Below, one piece after another: positions 1-9,294 of a DNA stretch of 64,000 nt. The stretch comes from Arcobacter vandammei (lineage in GTDB: Bacteria > Campylobacterota > Campylobacteria > Campylobacterales > Arcobacteraceae), in contig NZ_JADKPZ010000004.1 of assembly GCF_016106035.1 (NCBI RefSeq), positions 62,001-126,000 of the forward strand, in the 5' to 3' direction. Position 1 is the first letter of the stretch, and every line of letters starts with the position of its first letter. A program made the position numbers and the translations under genes. The notes under the pieces are model-generated. The model searched no databases and was not told the origin of the DNA. It saw only the letters and a program-made list of their open reading frames with translations.

Positions 1-1077
1 TATTTTTTGAAGATTAGAGGCTTCATCTATTTTTAAAATCATTATAAACTCTTCTCCACCCCAACGAACTAAAATATCACTTTTTCTAGAGTTTTTATTA
101 AGAGTATCTACAAATTGAATTAATACTTGATCGCCGATATCATGACCATAATTATCATTTACTAATTTAAAGTGATCTATATCTAACATAGCTATTGCTA
201 GTTTTGAGTTTGAACTACTTTCTGATATAAACTTTTTATAATTTTGATCAAAAAACTCTCTATTGTAAGCATTTGTTAGTTTATCATGAAGAATTTTTTT
301 CTCTAATATCATTTTTTGGTTAAAAGTTTCAGATATATCCGTAAAATTTACAATCATTGTATCTATATCATATTGATTTATTGATACTGAGAAAGCAAAC
401 TCTGTTGTCTCATTTTTAATTAACACTACTCTTTGTGAATCTTCTAGTAAGTTTATTTCATGTAACCAGTTTGCACCTTCTTCAATCTTTTTTAGATGAA
501 AGAAGTTGTCATCTTCTATAAAAAATTCACAAATACATTTGTGTTTTTCTTTAAATTTTTCCAAATTCTCAAAGTTTAAAAATTCAAAAAATTTACGATT
601 AGCAAACTTCAACTCTTCACCACTTGTTAAAATCACAATATTAGCTTGAGTATCTAATAGTTTTTCTAGGTTTTTATAAGATAGTTCTAATCTTTTAATT
701 AATTTATATGTCTCTAAATGATTATTTACTCTTACATTCAACTCTTTAGTATTAAAAGGTTTTCTTACATAATCCTTTGCACCTAATTCAAAGCCTTTTA
801 TTAAAGAGCCACTATCTGTTTTTGCTGTTAAAAAAATAACAGGTAAATCTTTGAATCTATCTTGTTTCTTAATCTCTTTAATAGTTTCATAACCATCCAT
901 AATTGGCATTTGAATATCCAATAAAACTAAATCTATCTTAAATTTATCCAAAACTTTCAAAGCCATTTCACCATTTGATGCTACTTTGATATTATATTTA
1001 TCTTTAAAATTAGTAACAATAAAATCAATATTAATAGATTGATCATCAACAACTAAAATGGTATTTTTATTTTGCAT
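1..1077 (-). CDS. Response regulator with GGDEF domain (PleD-like diguanylate cyclase), 3' end outside window
   Basis: The frame stays open from an ATG at 1077 to the window edge (359 codons). The N-terminus is a receiver domain: acidic residues in VVDDQS, the phospho-acceptor Asp in LVLLDIQMPIMDG, and the conserved Lys in YVRKPF. A PAS-like middle segment follows, then a GGDEF domain with the intact signature RWGGEEF near the window edge, so cyclic-di-GMP synthesis is likely. The start overlaps the end of the upstream hybrid kinase by 11 nt, so the two are translationally linked and the kinase probably phosphorylates this receiver. The missing C-terminus could add a further domain. The family call is firm; the signal is unknown. 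Confidence 0.9.
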   Translation of the reverse strand, partial: MQNKNTILVVDDQSINIDFIVTNFKDKYNIKVASNGEMALKVLDKFKIDLVLLDIQMPIMDGYETIKEIKKQDRFKDLPVIFLTAKTDSGSLIKGFELGAKDYVRKPFNTKELNVRVNNHLETYKLIKRLELSYKNLEKLLDTQANIVILTSGEELKFANRKFFEFLNFENLEKFKEKHKCICEFFIEDDNFFHLKKIEEGANWLHEINLLEDSQRVVLIKNETTEFAFSVSINQYDIDTMIVNFTDISETFNQKMILEKKILHDKLTNAYNREFFDQNYKKFISESSSNSKLAIAMLDIDHFKLVNDNYGHDIGDQVLIQFVDTLNKNSRKSDILVRWGGEEFIMILKIDEASNLQKI

Positions 1078-4000
1078 TTAAATCCTTTAAAATATTTTCT
1101 AATAAAGAGATAACTGTTTCATTGTCATTTTTTTCAAATGATTTATTTAATAAATCAATATCTTTTTTGGGTAAAAGAGTTTTTAAATTATCTAAAAGTA
1201 AACCAATCTTCTCACTAGATATATATTCATAATCTTTTAAATCTACAATTAATTTTTCAATACCATTTTTTAACTCTTTTAAATCTAAAGTTTTTATATC
1301 TTTTTGACTACTTTTTAATATTGGAAGAATAGAGTTCTCTATATTCTCACAAATATTTTTAGTAATTTCAATAAGATGATTAGAAAATGATAATTCTTTA
1401 TTGTCATAAATCTTTTTAGAAGTTTCAAAAACTTCTTGAATATGAAGGTTACCACTAACTCCTTTTAATTTATGAAGGTATTCAAAGTACTCTTTTTCAC
1501 TATTTTTCAAAGATGCTAAATCTTTATCTATATCTTTATACTCTTTATAAAATTTTTCATACATTCTGTAAATATCATTTATATCTGTATTGTAGTTTTC
1601 AATTACAGATGAAATATTGATACCTTTTATAAAAATAGTACTAGATTTATTTAACTTATTATCTATCAATTCCATCTCAAAATATTGTTTTAATATTGAT
1701 TCAAGTTTACTTCGAATTAAAGGTTTCGCAAGATGGTTATTCATACCTGCTAATGAAGTTAACTCTTTATCTTCATCCATAACAGCAGCACTAAGTGCTA
1801 CAATAGGAGTGTTTTTATTAAACTCTCTAATTTTTTTAGTAGCTTCAAATCCATCCATTTTTGGCATTTGTAAATCCATAAAAACAATATCATAATTAGA
1901 TTTATTTACCATATTTACAGCTTCAAGACCATCATTTGCAATATCTATATCAAATCCAATACTTTCTAGCATTTTACTTGTAACAAGTTGATTAATCTCA
2001 TTATCTTCAACAACTAAAGCTTTTTTTAAAGAGGTTAATTTCATTTTTTCACTCTCTGCTCTTTTGTTCTCTATTTTTTTATCAAAAATTGTATTATATA
2101 AAGTAGATGGAGTAAAAGGTTTTTCAATAACTTTTTCAATATAAATATTACTATTTTGTGCCTCATTAAGAAGCTCTTGTTTATTATGAGCAGTTATCAT
2201 TAAAATGTTAGGTATATTGATATTATTATCTTGAAGTTTTTTTAGAAGTTCTAAGCCATTTAGTTCTGGCATATGCCAATCTACTATTATGTAATCTATT
2301 TTTTCACGAGTTATTATTTCATAAGCTTCTAAACCATTAGATGCACTTAAAGAGTCTATTTTCCATGATGATAATACCTTTTTTAAATAATCTCTATCTA
2401 TCTCACTATCATCTATTATTAAGAAATTAGAATTAATATAAGTTTTTAAATTCTCTTTTATAAACATAGTATCTTTTATATATTCAAGCTCAATTTTAAA
2501 ACCAAAAGTACTTCCTTTATCTTTTATACTGTTAAAATATACCTCTCCACCCATTAATTCTACAAGTTGTTTTGCTATTACAAGACCAAGCCCCGTTCCA
2601 CCAAATTTTTTTGTTGTTGAACTATCTTCTTGATTAAATGCTTTGAAAAGTTTATTTTGATTTTCTAAAGCTATTCCAATTCCTGTATCTTTTACACTAA
2701 AATCTAAAAGAAGTTTATTTTCATTTTTTCTAATAAGATTTATATCTACATGAACATTACCTTTTTGAGTAAACTTAATAGCATTTCCAATAAAGTTATT
2801 TAATATTTGAGTTAATCTTAAACTATCTCCAATTAGACTATTATTTATTTTAGGATCAACAGTAAAGCTAAATTCTAAACCTTTTTCATAAATTTTGTAA
2901 CCAAAAATATTAGATATATTTTCCAAAAGTTGGTTTAAATAAAATGGCTCTTTTAAAATATCTAATTTTCCTATCTCTATTTTTGAATAGTCTAAAATAT
3001 CATTAATAATATTTAAAAGAGAGTTTGAAGCTTGAATAGCTTTATTTAAATAATCATTTTGTAAAGGATTTAAAGGAGTGTCTAAAACTAAATTTATAAG
3101 TCCAATTGTTCCATTAAGAGGAGTTCTAATCTCATGAGACATATTAGCTAAGAATTTAGATTTTGCTTCATTTGCTTTTAAAGCTTTTATTTTAGCAATT
3201 TCTAATTCGGTTATATCAATGCTTGAGCCAACCATTGCAATTTTATCTCCATTTTCATCAAATTGACAAATTGCAGATACTTTAATATACCTTATTTCAT
3301 TATTATCTGATCTTTTTATTCTAAATATAGTATCAAAAGTACCATTTGTATCTTTGGCAATATTTATTTTTTCTTCTACAATAGGTAAATCTTCTTCAAG
3401 AACTGCATTACTCCAAAGTTCATAATTATTTATATCTTTTTGTGGAGTTATTCCATAGATTTTATACATATTGTCATCTAACTCTAAACTATTAGTTGCA
3501 AAGTTTAATCTCCAAATACCTTGTTTTGAAGCTGTAGTTGCTAACTCTAGTTTTAAAGTTGTATCAAGAATTTTTGCTTCAATCTTTTTTTGCTCAGTAA
3601 TATCTCTAATAGAAGCATAAAAATACTCTTTTTCTCCTAATTTTATCTTTACAGAGGTAATACCAGCTTGATATTCACTACCATCTTTTCTTTTATGAAC
3701 TCTTTCAATATAAATAGGTGCTTGATTAATCTTTGAAACAACATCTTGATACTCTTCAAAACTATTAATACTAGTATCCCAATCAAAGATTGAGAGATCT
3801 TTCATCTCATTATTATCATATCCAAGAAAATCTCTAGCTCTTTTATTAAATTCAACTAGTTTTCCATCTTCTATATTTAAAATAAAAATAGCATCTGATG
3901 AGTAGTTAGTAAGATTTTTATATCTCTCTTTCTCTTCTTGAATCTCTTTTTCTAACTCTATTTGTTTGCTTATATCTTTTATTATTGAAAAAAGAATTTT

Positions 4001-5311
4001 TCCTTTTTCTGTCTCTATTGGAGAAGTATTTGATTCAATAGTTTTTATTTCACCACTTTTTAATCTATGAGGAAATATAAAAGTATTATTATTAAGCTTT
4101 GTAGCCTCTTCAATCTTATCTTGAATATCTTTTTTTGATAAAACATTTATATTTGAGATATTTAATTTTTTAAACTCATCTAGTGTATAGCCATAAAATT
4201 TACAAGCACTAATGTTTGCATCAATAATATTTCCAGTTTTAGCATCTACAAGAAGCATTATTGCTGAGTGAACTTTAAACATATTTTCAAATCTATTTTT
4301 AACTATTGTAATCTCTCTTGAAAGTTTTAACTCTTTAAAGTAATTTGCTCTCATAGTTCTAAATAATAAAAAAGAAGCTATTATAAAAAGTACAATTAAA
4401 ATAGTTGCTATTAGAAGATTTTTTTTCCATTGATGTAAATACTCTTTTTCTGAAATTGCAGTTTGAATATAAAAAGGGTATTTATCCATTACTAAAAAAC
4501 TACCTATTCTTTTCTTACTATCTGTTGAAGCTATATATTCAAAACTTCCAATTTTCTCTCCATTATTAACCCTTACAATTGTAGGATTTGAATCGGGTAA
4601 TTTGCTATTTACATTAACATTTTCAGCTTCTGGATATCTGGCAATTAAACTACTTGTATCACTATTTCTAATAAGAACAACTCCATCTTTTCCAGTATTT
4701 ATAGAAGCTAAAGTATCGTTTATTGTTGAAATATCTATTAGTGCTGTTAATACACCTACTAAATCTTTATTCTCATCTCGAATTGCTCTAGCTTGGATAA
4801 TAGAGTAGGAACTAGAAGTAAAAGAAAAAAGAACATCCGAAAATGTTGTATTTAAATCTTTGTTATTTTTCAGCATCTGAAAATGCTCTCTACTTGAAAT
4901 ATTAACAAGAGAATTTAAACTATTTGATGAGTATAAAATATCACCTTCTTTATTTGCAAAATTTATAACACTTACATTGCTAAAACTACTAAGTAAAAAT
5001 CTAAATTTATCATTTACTATTTTCTTTTTTTGGTCAAAACTAGATGAATAAAAATTGTTATTCTCTTTTGGAAGAGTTAAAACAACATATTCTGCTAATT
5101 TAAGTATATTTTCTGCTTGTTCAAAGTCATTTTCAAATTTTTTAGTTAAAAGCATTGTTACATTACTAGTAGAAATTTTAGTATTCTCAATCGCTCTTTT
5201 ATACTCAAAATAAGCTTGCAGGGATGCAAGTAAAATTATAAACAATATCGAGAAAATAAACCAGCCATAAGTAAAATTCTTTATATTTAAGTTTATCTTA
5301 AAAAAATTCAT
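1067..5311 (-). CDS. Hybrid sensor histidine kinase (Cache-PAS3-HisKA-HATPase-REC2-Hpt)
   Basis: This 1414-aa membrane kinase has a TM helix at about 15-35, a periplasmic Cache-like sensor at about 40-290 and a second TM at about 300-318. Three PAS/PAC modules follow (about 345-705), then a HisKA domain with H-box SHEIRTPLNG (His726) and an HATPase with its GTGLGL box. Two receivers come next (Asp1011 in IVDWHMPELNG, Asp1146 in VFMDLQMPKMDG), then a C-terminal Hpt domain (His1280 in LHKLKG). All phospho-relay residues are present, so an intramolecular His-Asp-His relay is expected, as in BarA/ArcB-type kinases. The overlapping downstream REC-GGDEF gene is the obvious output, linking an unknown periplasmic ligand to c-di-GMP. 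The distance to the adhesin genes is too great to claim a link. Confidence 0.93.
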   Translation of the reverse strand: MNFFKINLNIKNFTYGWFIFSILFIILLASLQAYFEYKRAIENTKISTSNVTMLLTKKFENDFEQAENILKLAEYVVLTLPKENNNFYSSSFDQKKKIVNDKFRFLLSSFSNVSVINFANKEGDILYSSNSLNSLVNISSREHFQMLKNNKDLNTTFSDVLFSFTSSSYSIIQARAIRDENKDLVGVLTALIDISTINDTLASINTGKDGVVLIRNSDTSSLIARYPEAENVNVNSKLPDSNPTIVRVNNGEKIGSFEYIASTDSKKRIGSFLVMDKYPFYIQTAISEKEYLHQWKKNLLIATILIVLFIIASFLLFRTMRANYFKELKLSREITIVKNRFENMFKVHSAIMLLVDAKTGNIIDANISACKFYGYTLDEFKKLNISNINVLSKKDIQDKIEEATKLNNNTFIFPHRLKSGEIKTIESNTSPIETEKGKILFSIIKDISKQIELEKEIQEEKERYKNLTNYSSDAIFILNIEDGKLVEFNKRARDFLGYDNNEMKDLSIFDWDTSINSFEEYQDVVSKINQAPIYIERVHKRKDGSEYQAGITSVKIKLGEKEYFYASIRDITEQKKIEAKILDTTLKLELATTASKQGIWRLNFATNSLELDDNMYKIYGITPQKDINNYELWSNAVLEEDLPIVEEKINIAKDTNGTFDTIFRIKRSDNNEIRYIKVSAICQFDENGDKIAMVGSSIDITELEIAKIKALKANEAKSKFLANMSHEIRTPLNGTIGLINLVLDTPLNPLQNDYLNKAIQASNSLLNIINDILDYSKIEIGKLDILKEPFYLNQLLENISNIFGYKIYEKGLEFSFTVDPKINNSLIGDSLRLTQILNNFIGNAIKFTQKGNVHVDINLIRKNENKLLLDFSVKDTGIGIALENQNKLFKAFNQEDSSTTKKFGGTGLGLVIAKQLVELMGGEVYFNSIKDKGSTFGFKIELEYIKDTMFIKENLKTYINSNFLIIDDSEIDRDYLKKVLSSWKIDSLSASNGLEAYEIITREKIDYIIVDWHMPELNGLELLKKLQDNNINIPNILMITAHNKQELLNEAQNSNIYIEKVIEKPFTPSTLYNTIFDKKIENKRAESEKMKLTSLKKALVVEDNEINQLVTSKMLESIGFDIDIANDGLEAVNMVNKSNYDIVFMDLQMPKMDGFEATKKIREFNKNTPIVALSAAVMDEDKELTSLAGMNNHLAKPLIRSKLESILKQYFEMELIDNKLNKSSTIFIKGINISSVIENYNTDINDIYRMYEKFYKEYKDIDKDLASLKNSEKEYFEYLHKLKGVSGNLHIQEVFETSKKIYDNKELSFSNHLIEITKNICENIENSILPILKSSQKDIKTLDLKELKNGIEKLIVDLKDYEYISSEKIGLLLDNLKTLLPKKDIDLLNKSFEKNDNETVISLLENILKDLNAK

Positions 5312-5510
5312 AGCTTCCCCATATTTGCATACTTGACAAATTGTTTGAATAAAGATTTATATTTATGTCAATTATTATCTTTTTGATTTTAACATCTTAA
5401 TAATAAATAATAGTTTATTATAGATTGCTATTATTACTCCCCTAATAAATAATAATATTTTTAGTTTTTTTATTATAAAATATATCTACTTTATTTTAGG
5501 AGATTATTTT

Positions 5511-6209
5511 ATGAGTTTATCAAAAAAACTTATTGCAGAATTTATAGGTACATTTTGGCTTGTACTTGGTGGTTGCGGTAGTGCTGTTTTAGCAGCTGGT
5601 TATCCAGAGCTTGGAATTGGATTTGTAGGAGTTTCTTTAGCATTTGGACTTACAGTTTTAACGATGGCTTATGCAATAGGACATATTTCTGGATGTCATT
5701 TAAATCCTGCCGTTTCTGTTGGGCTTTATTTAGGTGGAAGATTTAGTGCAAAAGAGCTTATTCCGTATATTGTTGCTCAAGTTTTAGGTGGAATTTTTGG
5801 TGCATTTATTTTATACTTAATTGCAAGTGGACAAGCTGGATTTGATGCGAGTTCTGGATTTGCTTCAAATGGTTTTGGTGAACACTCTCCAAATGGATAT
5901 AGTTTAGCTTCTGTTTTATTAGCTGAAATTGTAATGACTTTTATGTTTTTAATGGTTATTTTAGGTGCAACAGACAAAAAAGCTCCTTCTGGATTTGCTC
6001 CAATTGCTATTGGTCTTGCTTTAACTTTAATTCACTTGATTACAATTCCTGTTTCAAACACTTCAGTTAATCCTGCAAGAAGTACAGGTGTTGCAATATT
6101 TCAAGGTTCGTGGGCTATTGACCAACTATGGTTATTTTGGTTAGCTCCAATTGTGGGTGCTATTATTGCTGGAATTGTATATAGACTCTTATTTTCTACT
6201 GAAGATTAA
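5511..6209 (+). CDS. aqpZ: Aquaporin Z (water channel)
   Basis: This 232-aa inner-membrane MIP-family channel has six hydrophobic helices and the two half-helix NPA motifs, HLNPAVS (Asn65) and SVNPARS (Asn187, with the selectivity-filter Arg190). The length and the N-terminal start ([21 protein letters not shown]) match AqpZ rather than the longer glycerol facilitators. The start is set by an AGGAG Shine-Dalgarno about 8 nt upstream of ATG. A strong hairpin terminator follows directly, so it is probably monocistronic. Role: fast water flux during osmotic change. Confidence 0.96.
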   Translation: MSLSKKLIAEFIGTFWLVLGGCGSAVLAAGYPELGIGFVGVSLAFGLTVLTMAYAIGHISGCHLNPAVSVGLYLGGRFSAKELIPYIVAQVLGGIFGAFILYLIASGQAGFDASSGFASNGFGEHSPNGYSLASVLLAEIVMTFMFLMVILGATDKKAPSGFAPIAIGLALTLIHLITIPVSNTSVNPARSTGVAIFQGSWAIDQLWLFWLAPIVGAIIAGIVYRLLFSTED

Positions 6210-6211
6210 TC

Positions 6212-6243
6212 AAACTTATCCCTAAATTTGGGATAAGTTTTAT
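6212..6243 (+). terminator. Intrinsic terminator after aqpZ
   Basis: A perfect 11-bp stem (AAACTTATCCC at 6212-6222 with GGGATAAGTTT at 6230-6240) has a 7-nt loop and runs into a short T-rich tail, a few bases after the aqpZ stop codon. Confidence 0.85.
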
Positions 6244-6312
6244 CTTAAATTAAATCTTTCTCATCTTTTTATAGCTATAATACTTTCTTAATTAAAAAAA
6301 AAGAGATTTATT

Positions 6313-8205
6313 ATGAAAAAACAACAATTTATAGATGATTTACAAAAAATATATGACTTTTTAGAAGAACAAAAAGCAAATACAAACTTATATTTAAAAT
6401 ATTTAGAAAATAAAGAGTTTGAAAAACTAAGCCTTTTTGATGAATTTGCAGAAAATTTGGGCTTAAAACAAAGTGAAGATTTAAGATTTGCTCTTGTTAC
6501 AAGGCTAGTTAATTTAAGAGATGATAGCCTAGTTCAAGTTCTAAAAAAATTGGAAAAAACAGAGAGTGAAATTATTTCCTTACAAGAAAAAGCTTTTTTA
6601 TTTGTAAAAAAATATTGGCATGAAAAACACAAAAATCTAGTAGATTTTATAACACAAAACAGACTCTTAACACCTTTTTATAGAGAAATTTTTATAGGAG
6701 TTTATAGTGTTGGTCTTGCTATGTCTTCTTGGCAAAGCTCTTGGACAGCACACATAATAAATGGTATAAACAAAGAATTAATGGCTAAATTTGATGGAAA
6801 TGAAGCAAAGATAATGAAATATCTTGAAGAGCAAAATCTGTTTGATAAAGGACATGGGGGAATAGTTGCCGATAGATGTTACTCTGCTTTGGTAAAAGAA
6901 AATGAAAACTACACTTCAAAAGCATATATAAAAGCTTTCAAAAAAGAGACAACAGCAGTAGTTGATGCTCTTGAAGAGTTTGTAGATAAATTAATCGAAC
7001 TTGAAGATGAAGTTTATGAGCAAAAATGGGAATATATAGCATATATCCAAAGCTTGATAGTGGCATTTAGTGAAGATAAAACAGATAGTTTAGTAGGAAA
7101 ATGGGCAGATGTTGATAGAGCTTGGATGAAGATAAAAACTCCAATTCAAATAGGTCATCCTCTTGAATATTATGAAGACCATTTTAGAAAAGCAGTTGCC
7201 CTAGAGTGGGATATAAGGCTTACAAATCCAAAATTTGCACAAAATGACCATAGAGTATCTAAGATAAAATCAGCATTTAGCAAGATTTATAGTAGTTTTG
7301 AAGAAAATCCAAAAAATGAAGAGTATAAAAAAATATATGATTTTAGCTTTGCTTCACTTGATAAAGTTCAGCTTTATGTAGGGCGACCAGCTCTGTTTTT
7401 TGGAGCTGAACTAAATGGGCTTTTTTCGGCTCAAGTTGTACCAAATGATGAAGTAGTTAGCCTTGAAGAGGGTAAAAAAATCTTTGCTTTTTCAGATGAG
7501 ATTTTACAAAGTAGCAGGGCAAAACCATTTTTGAAGCTTTCAAGAGAGATTTTTGGACAAGAGCTTTTAACAAAAGATAGAACTTTCCTTTTTAATGAAA
7601 CACTTTCTTGGCACAAAGTTTATGATATTAGCACTATTGGGCATGAATATGGGCATATTTTATGGTGCGATGAAGAGACGGAAAGCTTTATGAATAAAAC
7701 TGGGAATTTCAAAAATATTGAAGAGTTCAAGGCAACAACAGGAGGATTAATCTCATATTTATTAGATGAACAAAATGATGAAAAATACCTAAAAGAGCAA
7801 GTTTTAATTGATTTAGTAAAAAGAAGTATTGGGTTAATTTCGTGGATGGAAGTTGATGAAGTGCAACCATACTATTGTGAAGGGTTAATCCACTTATCAG
7901 GGCTTTTTGCAAGTGAAGTTTTGCTTTGGGACGATGAAGCAAAAAAACTAAATATAGATTTAAGTGAGCAAAAATTTGAAAGATTGAAAATTTGGTATAT
8001 AGAAAACTACACTGCTTTGGCAAAACACTATTTAGAAAAACTTGATGCTACAGAGTTTTTAAATCGTTATGCTACAAAAAAAGAGAAATATTTTATGCCA
8101 AATGATGATGTTATCAACTCTTTTGTAAAATACTACTTCAAAAGATACCAAGAAATTGGGCAGGAGTTGGATAGTGAGGATAAAAAAGAGAATTATATAA
8201 AATAG
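6313..8205 (+). CDS. ciaB: CiaB-family invasion protein with HExxH motif
   Basis: This 630-aa protein has no signal peptide or TM segment and matches the CiaB family (Campylobacter invasion antigen B, about 610 aa; widespread in Arcobacter) in length and character. In Campylobacter CiaB is reported as exported through the flagellar apparatus and tied to host-cell invasion. Visible in the sequence is a gluzincin-like zinc motif, HEYGH (His444-Glu445...His448), followed about 22 residues on by NIEEFKAT (Glu470/Glu471), a plausible third zinc ligand. That suggests metallopeptidase activity, which the family name does not convey. It is flanked by terminators and so is probably a single-gene unit. 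The family call rests on recognition, not alignment. Confidence 0.85.
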   Translation: MKKQQFIDDLQKIYDFLEEQKANTNLYLKYLENKEFEKLSLFDEFAENLGLKQSEDLRFALVTRLVNLRDDSLVQVLKKLEKTESEIISLQEKAFLFVKKYWHEKHKNLVDFITQNRLLTPFYREIFIGVYSVGLAMSSWQSSWTAHIINGINKELMAKFDGNEAKIMKYLEEQNLFDKGHGGIVADRCYSALVKENENYTSKAYIKAFKKETTAVVDALEEFVDKLIELEDEVYEQKWEYIAYIQSLIVAFSEDKTDSLVGKWADVDRAWMKIKTPIQIGHPLEYYEDHFRKAVALEWDIRLTNPKFAQNDHRVSKIKSAFSKIYSSFEENPKNEEYKKIYDFSFASLDKVQLYVGRPALFFGAELNGLFSAQVVPNDEVVSLEEGKKIFAFSDEILQSSRAKPFLKLSREIFGQELLTKDRTFLFNETLSWHKVYDISTIGHEYGHILWCDEETESFMNKTGNFKNIEEFKATTGGLISYLLDEQNDEKYLKEQVLIDLVKRSIGLISWMEVDEVQPYYCEGLIHLSGLFASEVLLWDDEAKKLNIDLSEQKFERLKIWYIENYTALAKHYLEKLDATEFLNRYATKKEKYFMPNDDVINSFVKYYFKRYQEIGQELDSEDKKENYIK

Positions 8206-8230
8206 AGTTAGATTTAAGCTAACTCTTTTT
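8204..8230. terminator. Bidirectional hairpin terminator between ciaB and brnA
   Basis: AGAGTTAG (8204-8211) pairs with CTAACTCT (8219-8226) and is followed by a T-run on the plus strand. It lies at the end of ciaB and overlaps the last codons of the convergent brnA gene. Confidence 0.75.
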
Positions 8231-8462
8231 GGATTATCATTTTTATAAAAGATTGATATGGAATATCTAAAGAGTTTGCTTTAACTCTTAGTTTTTCAAG
8301 CATATCTTCTGGAAGTCGCAAAGATATAGTTTTTGTACTTTTTTTAAGATTTGGAAATCTTACTATTTTTGCATTTTCTGTATCAAAAAACTCTGTTATA
8401 TCGTTTTTATCCCAAAACTCTATCTCTTCTTTTTGACTTTTAAATTTTGGTAAAGTTTTCAT
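8214..8462 (-). CDS. brnA: BrnA-like antitoxin (ribbon-helix-helix)
   Basis: This 82-aa protein has a C-terminal CopG/Arc-type ribbon-helix-helix segment (TISLRLPEDMLEKLRVKANSLDIPYQSFIKMII), as in BrnA antitoxins. The N-terminal half (SQKEEIEFWDKND) is the usual toxin-contacting part. It overlaps the 3' end of brnT by 23 nt, the normal toxin-first order of brnTA. BrnA is expected to neutralise BrnT and, as a complex, repress the shared promoter. Confidence 0.9.
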   Translation of the reverse strand: MKTLPKFKSQKEEIEFWDKNDITEFFDTENAKIVRFPNLKKSTKTISLRLPEDMLEKLRVKANSLDIPYQSFIKMIIQKELA

Positions 8463-8754
8463 AGAAAATCCTCTCTTTTTTGCTCATAGCTCTTGCTGAA
8501 ATAACTCTAATTTTATTATATCTTTTGGTAAAAATTACAGTCAAAAGTTGTTTATCATTTGTAAAACCTAAAGCTACACATCTACATTCTATCTCGTTTG
8601 AGTGTGCTTTATCTTCCAATAACACTAAAGGTTCATTAAAAAATATCTCTTCAATTATTTGCCATTTGATATTATGTTTATTTTCATTTTTATAGATATT
8701 TCCACTATCCCAATCAAAACCAATAATATCATCTGTATTCAAACAATCAAACAT
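8440..8754 (-). CDS. brnT: BrnT-family ribonuclease toxin
   Basis: This 104-aa DUF497/BrnT protein shows the family pattern: FDWD near the N-terminus, KHNI before the first helix, EEIFF, a central beta region with CVALGF, TVIFTKR, and the RVISAR segment followed by KKERIFYE. BrnT toxins are RelE-fold mRNA endonucleases that slow growth under stress. It is the first gene of a two-gene unit with brnA, and a 21-bp dyad sits just upstream of the start. Intact length and residues suggest a functional toxin. Confidence 0.92.
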   Translation of the reverse strand: MFDCLNTDDIIGFDWDSGNIYKNENKHNIKWQIIEEIFFNEPLVLLEDKAHSNEIECRCVALGFTNDKQLLTVIFTKRYNKIRVISARAMSKKERIFYENFTKI

Positions 8755-8769
8755 TTTTTAATTCCTTTT

Positions 8770-8790
8770 TGTATATTGTTATTATATACA
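8770..8790. promoter_or_regulatory. Candidate autoregulatory operator of brnTA
   Basis: The dyad TGTATAT (8770-8776) / ATATACA (8784-8790) has a 7-nt spacer and lies 15 nt upstream of the brnT start. RHH antitoxins such as BrnA bind inverted repeats in their own promoters. The role is inferred from position and symmetry. Confidence 0.5.
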
Positions 8791-8808
8791 TAAAATATAA
8801 AAATAAAA

Positions 8809-9291
8809 TTAACTCTTTTTCCTAAAAAGCCCAACAAATTTTGAAAACAGAAGATAAAGCTTTGTTTTAAAACTTTTAGATTTATCTTGTTCACTTAGAT
8901 ATTTTACAATTTCACTATGCCCAAACATAGAAGCAAACATAAGTGGAGTTGTGCCAAGTCCGTTGTTTTCGTGGATATTTGCACCATTTTCAACTAAAAC
9001 TTTTACAATCTCTAAATAACCTTTAAAACAAACACCAGCGAGTGGTGTTTGTCCCTTGTCATTTTTTCTATCAACTTCAGCACCAAAGTTTACTAGCATT
9101 TTTGTAGTCTCCAAGTTGCCGTTGTATGAAGCCAACATAAGAAGAGTATTTCCTTTTAAATCTGCCAAATTTACGGGCATTCCATATTCTATCATCTTTT
9201 TTAATTCATCTATTTTACCTTGCCTTGAATACTCTAAGGCAAGGATTTGTAACTCTTCATATCTTTTTTGCTCTTCTTGTGTGGCTTCCAT
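8809..9291 (-). CDS. Ankyrin-repeat protein paired with catalase
   Basis: This 160-aa cytoplasmic protein has about three to four ankyrin repeats (NLADLKGNTLLMLASYNGNL; RKNDKGQTPLAGVCFKGYL; ENNGLGTTPLMFASMFGHS) and a basic C-terminal tail. It starts 3 nt after the katA stop on the same strand, so it is co-transcribed. In Campylobacter jejuni the ankyrin protein next to katA (Cj1386) has been linked to heme delivery to catalase, and Pseudomonas AnkB also supports catalase. The same role is likely here, inferred from the pairing. Confidence 0.88.
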   Translation of the reverse strand: MEATQEEQKRYEELQILALEYSRQGKIDELKKMIEYGMPVNLADLKGNTLLMLASYNGNLETTKMLVNFGAEVDRKNDKGQTPLAGVCFKGYLEIVKVLVENGANIHENNGLGTTPLMFASMFGHSEIVKYLSEQDKSKSFKTKLYLLFSKFVGLFRKKS

Positions 9292-9294
9292 TTT

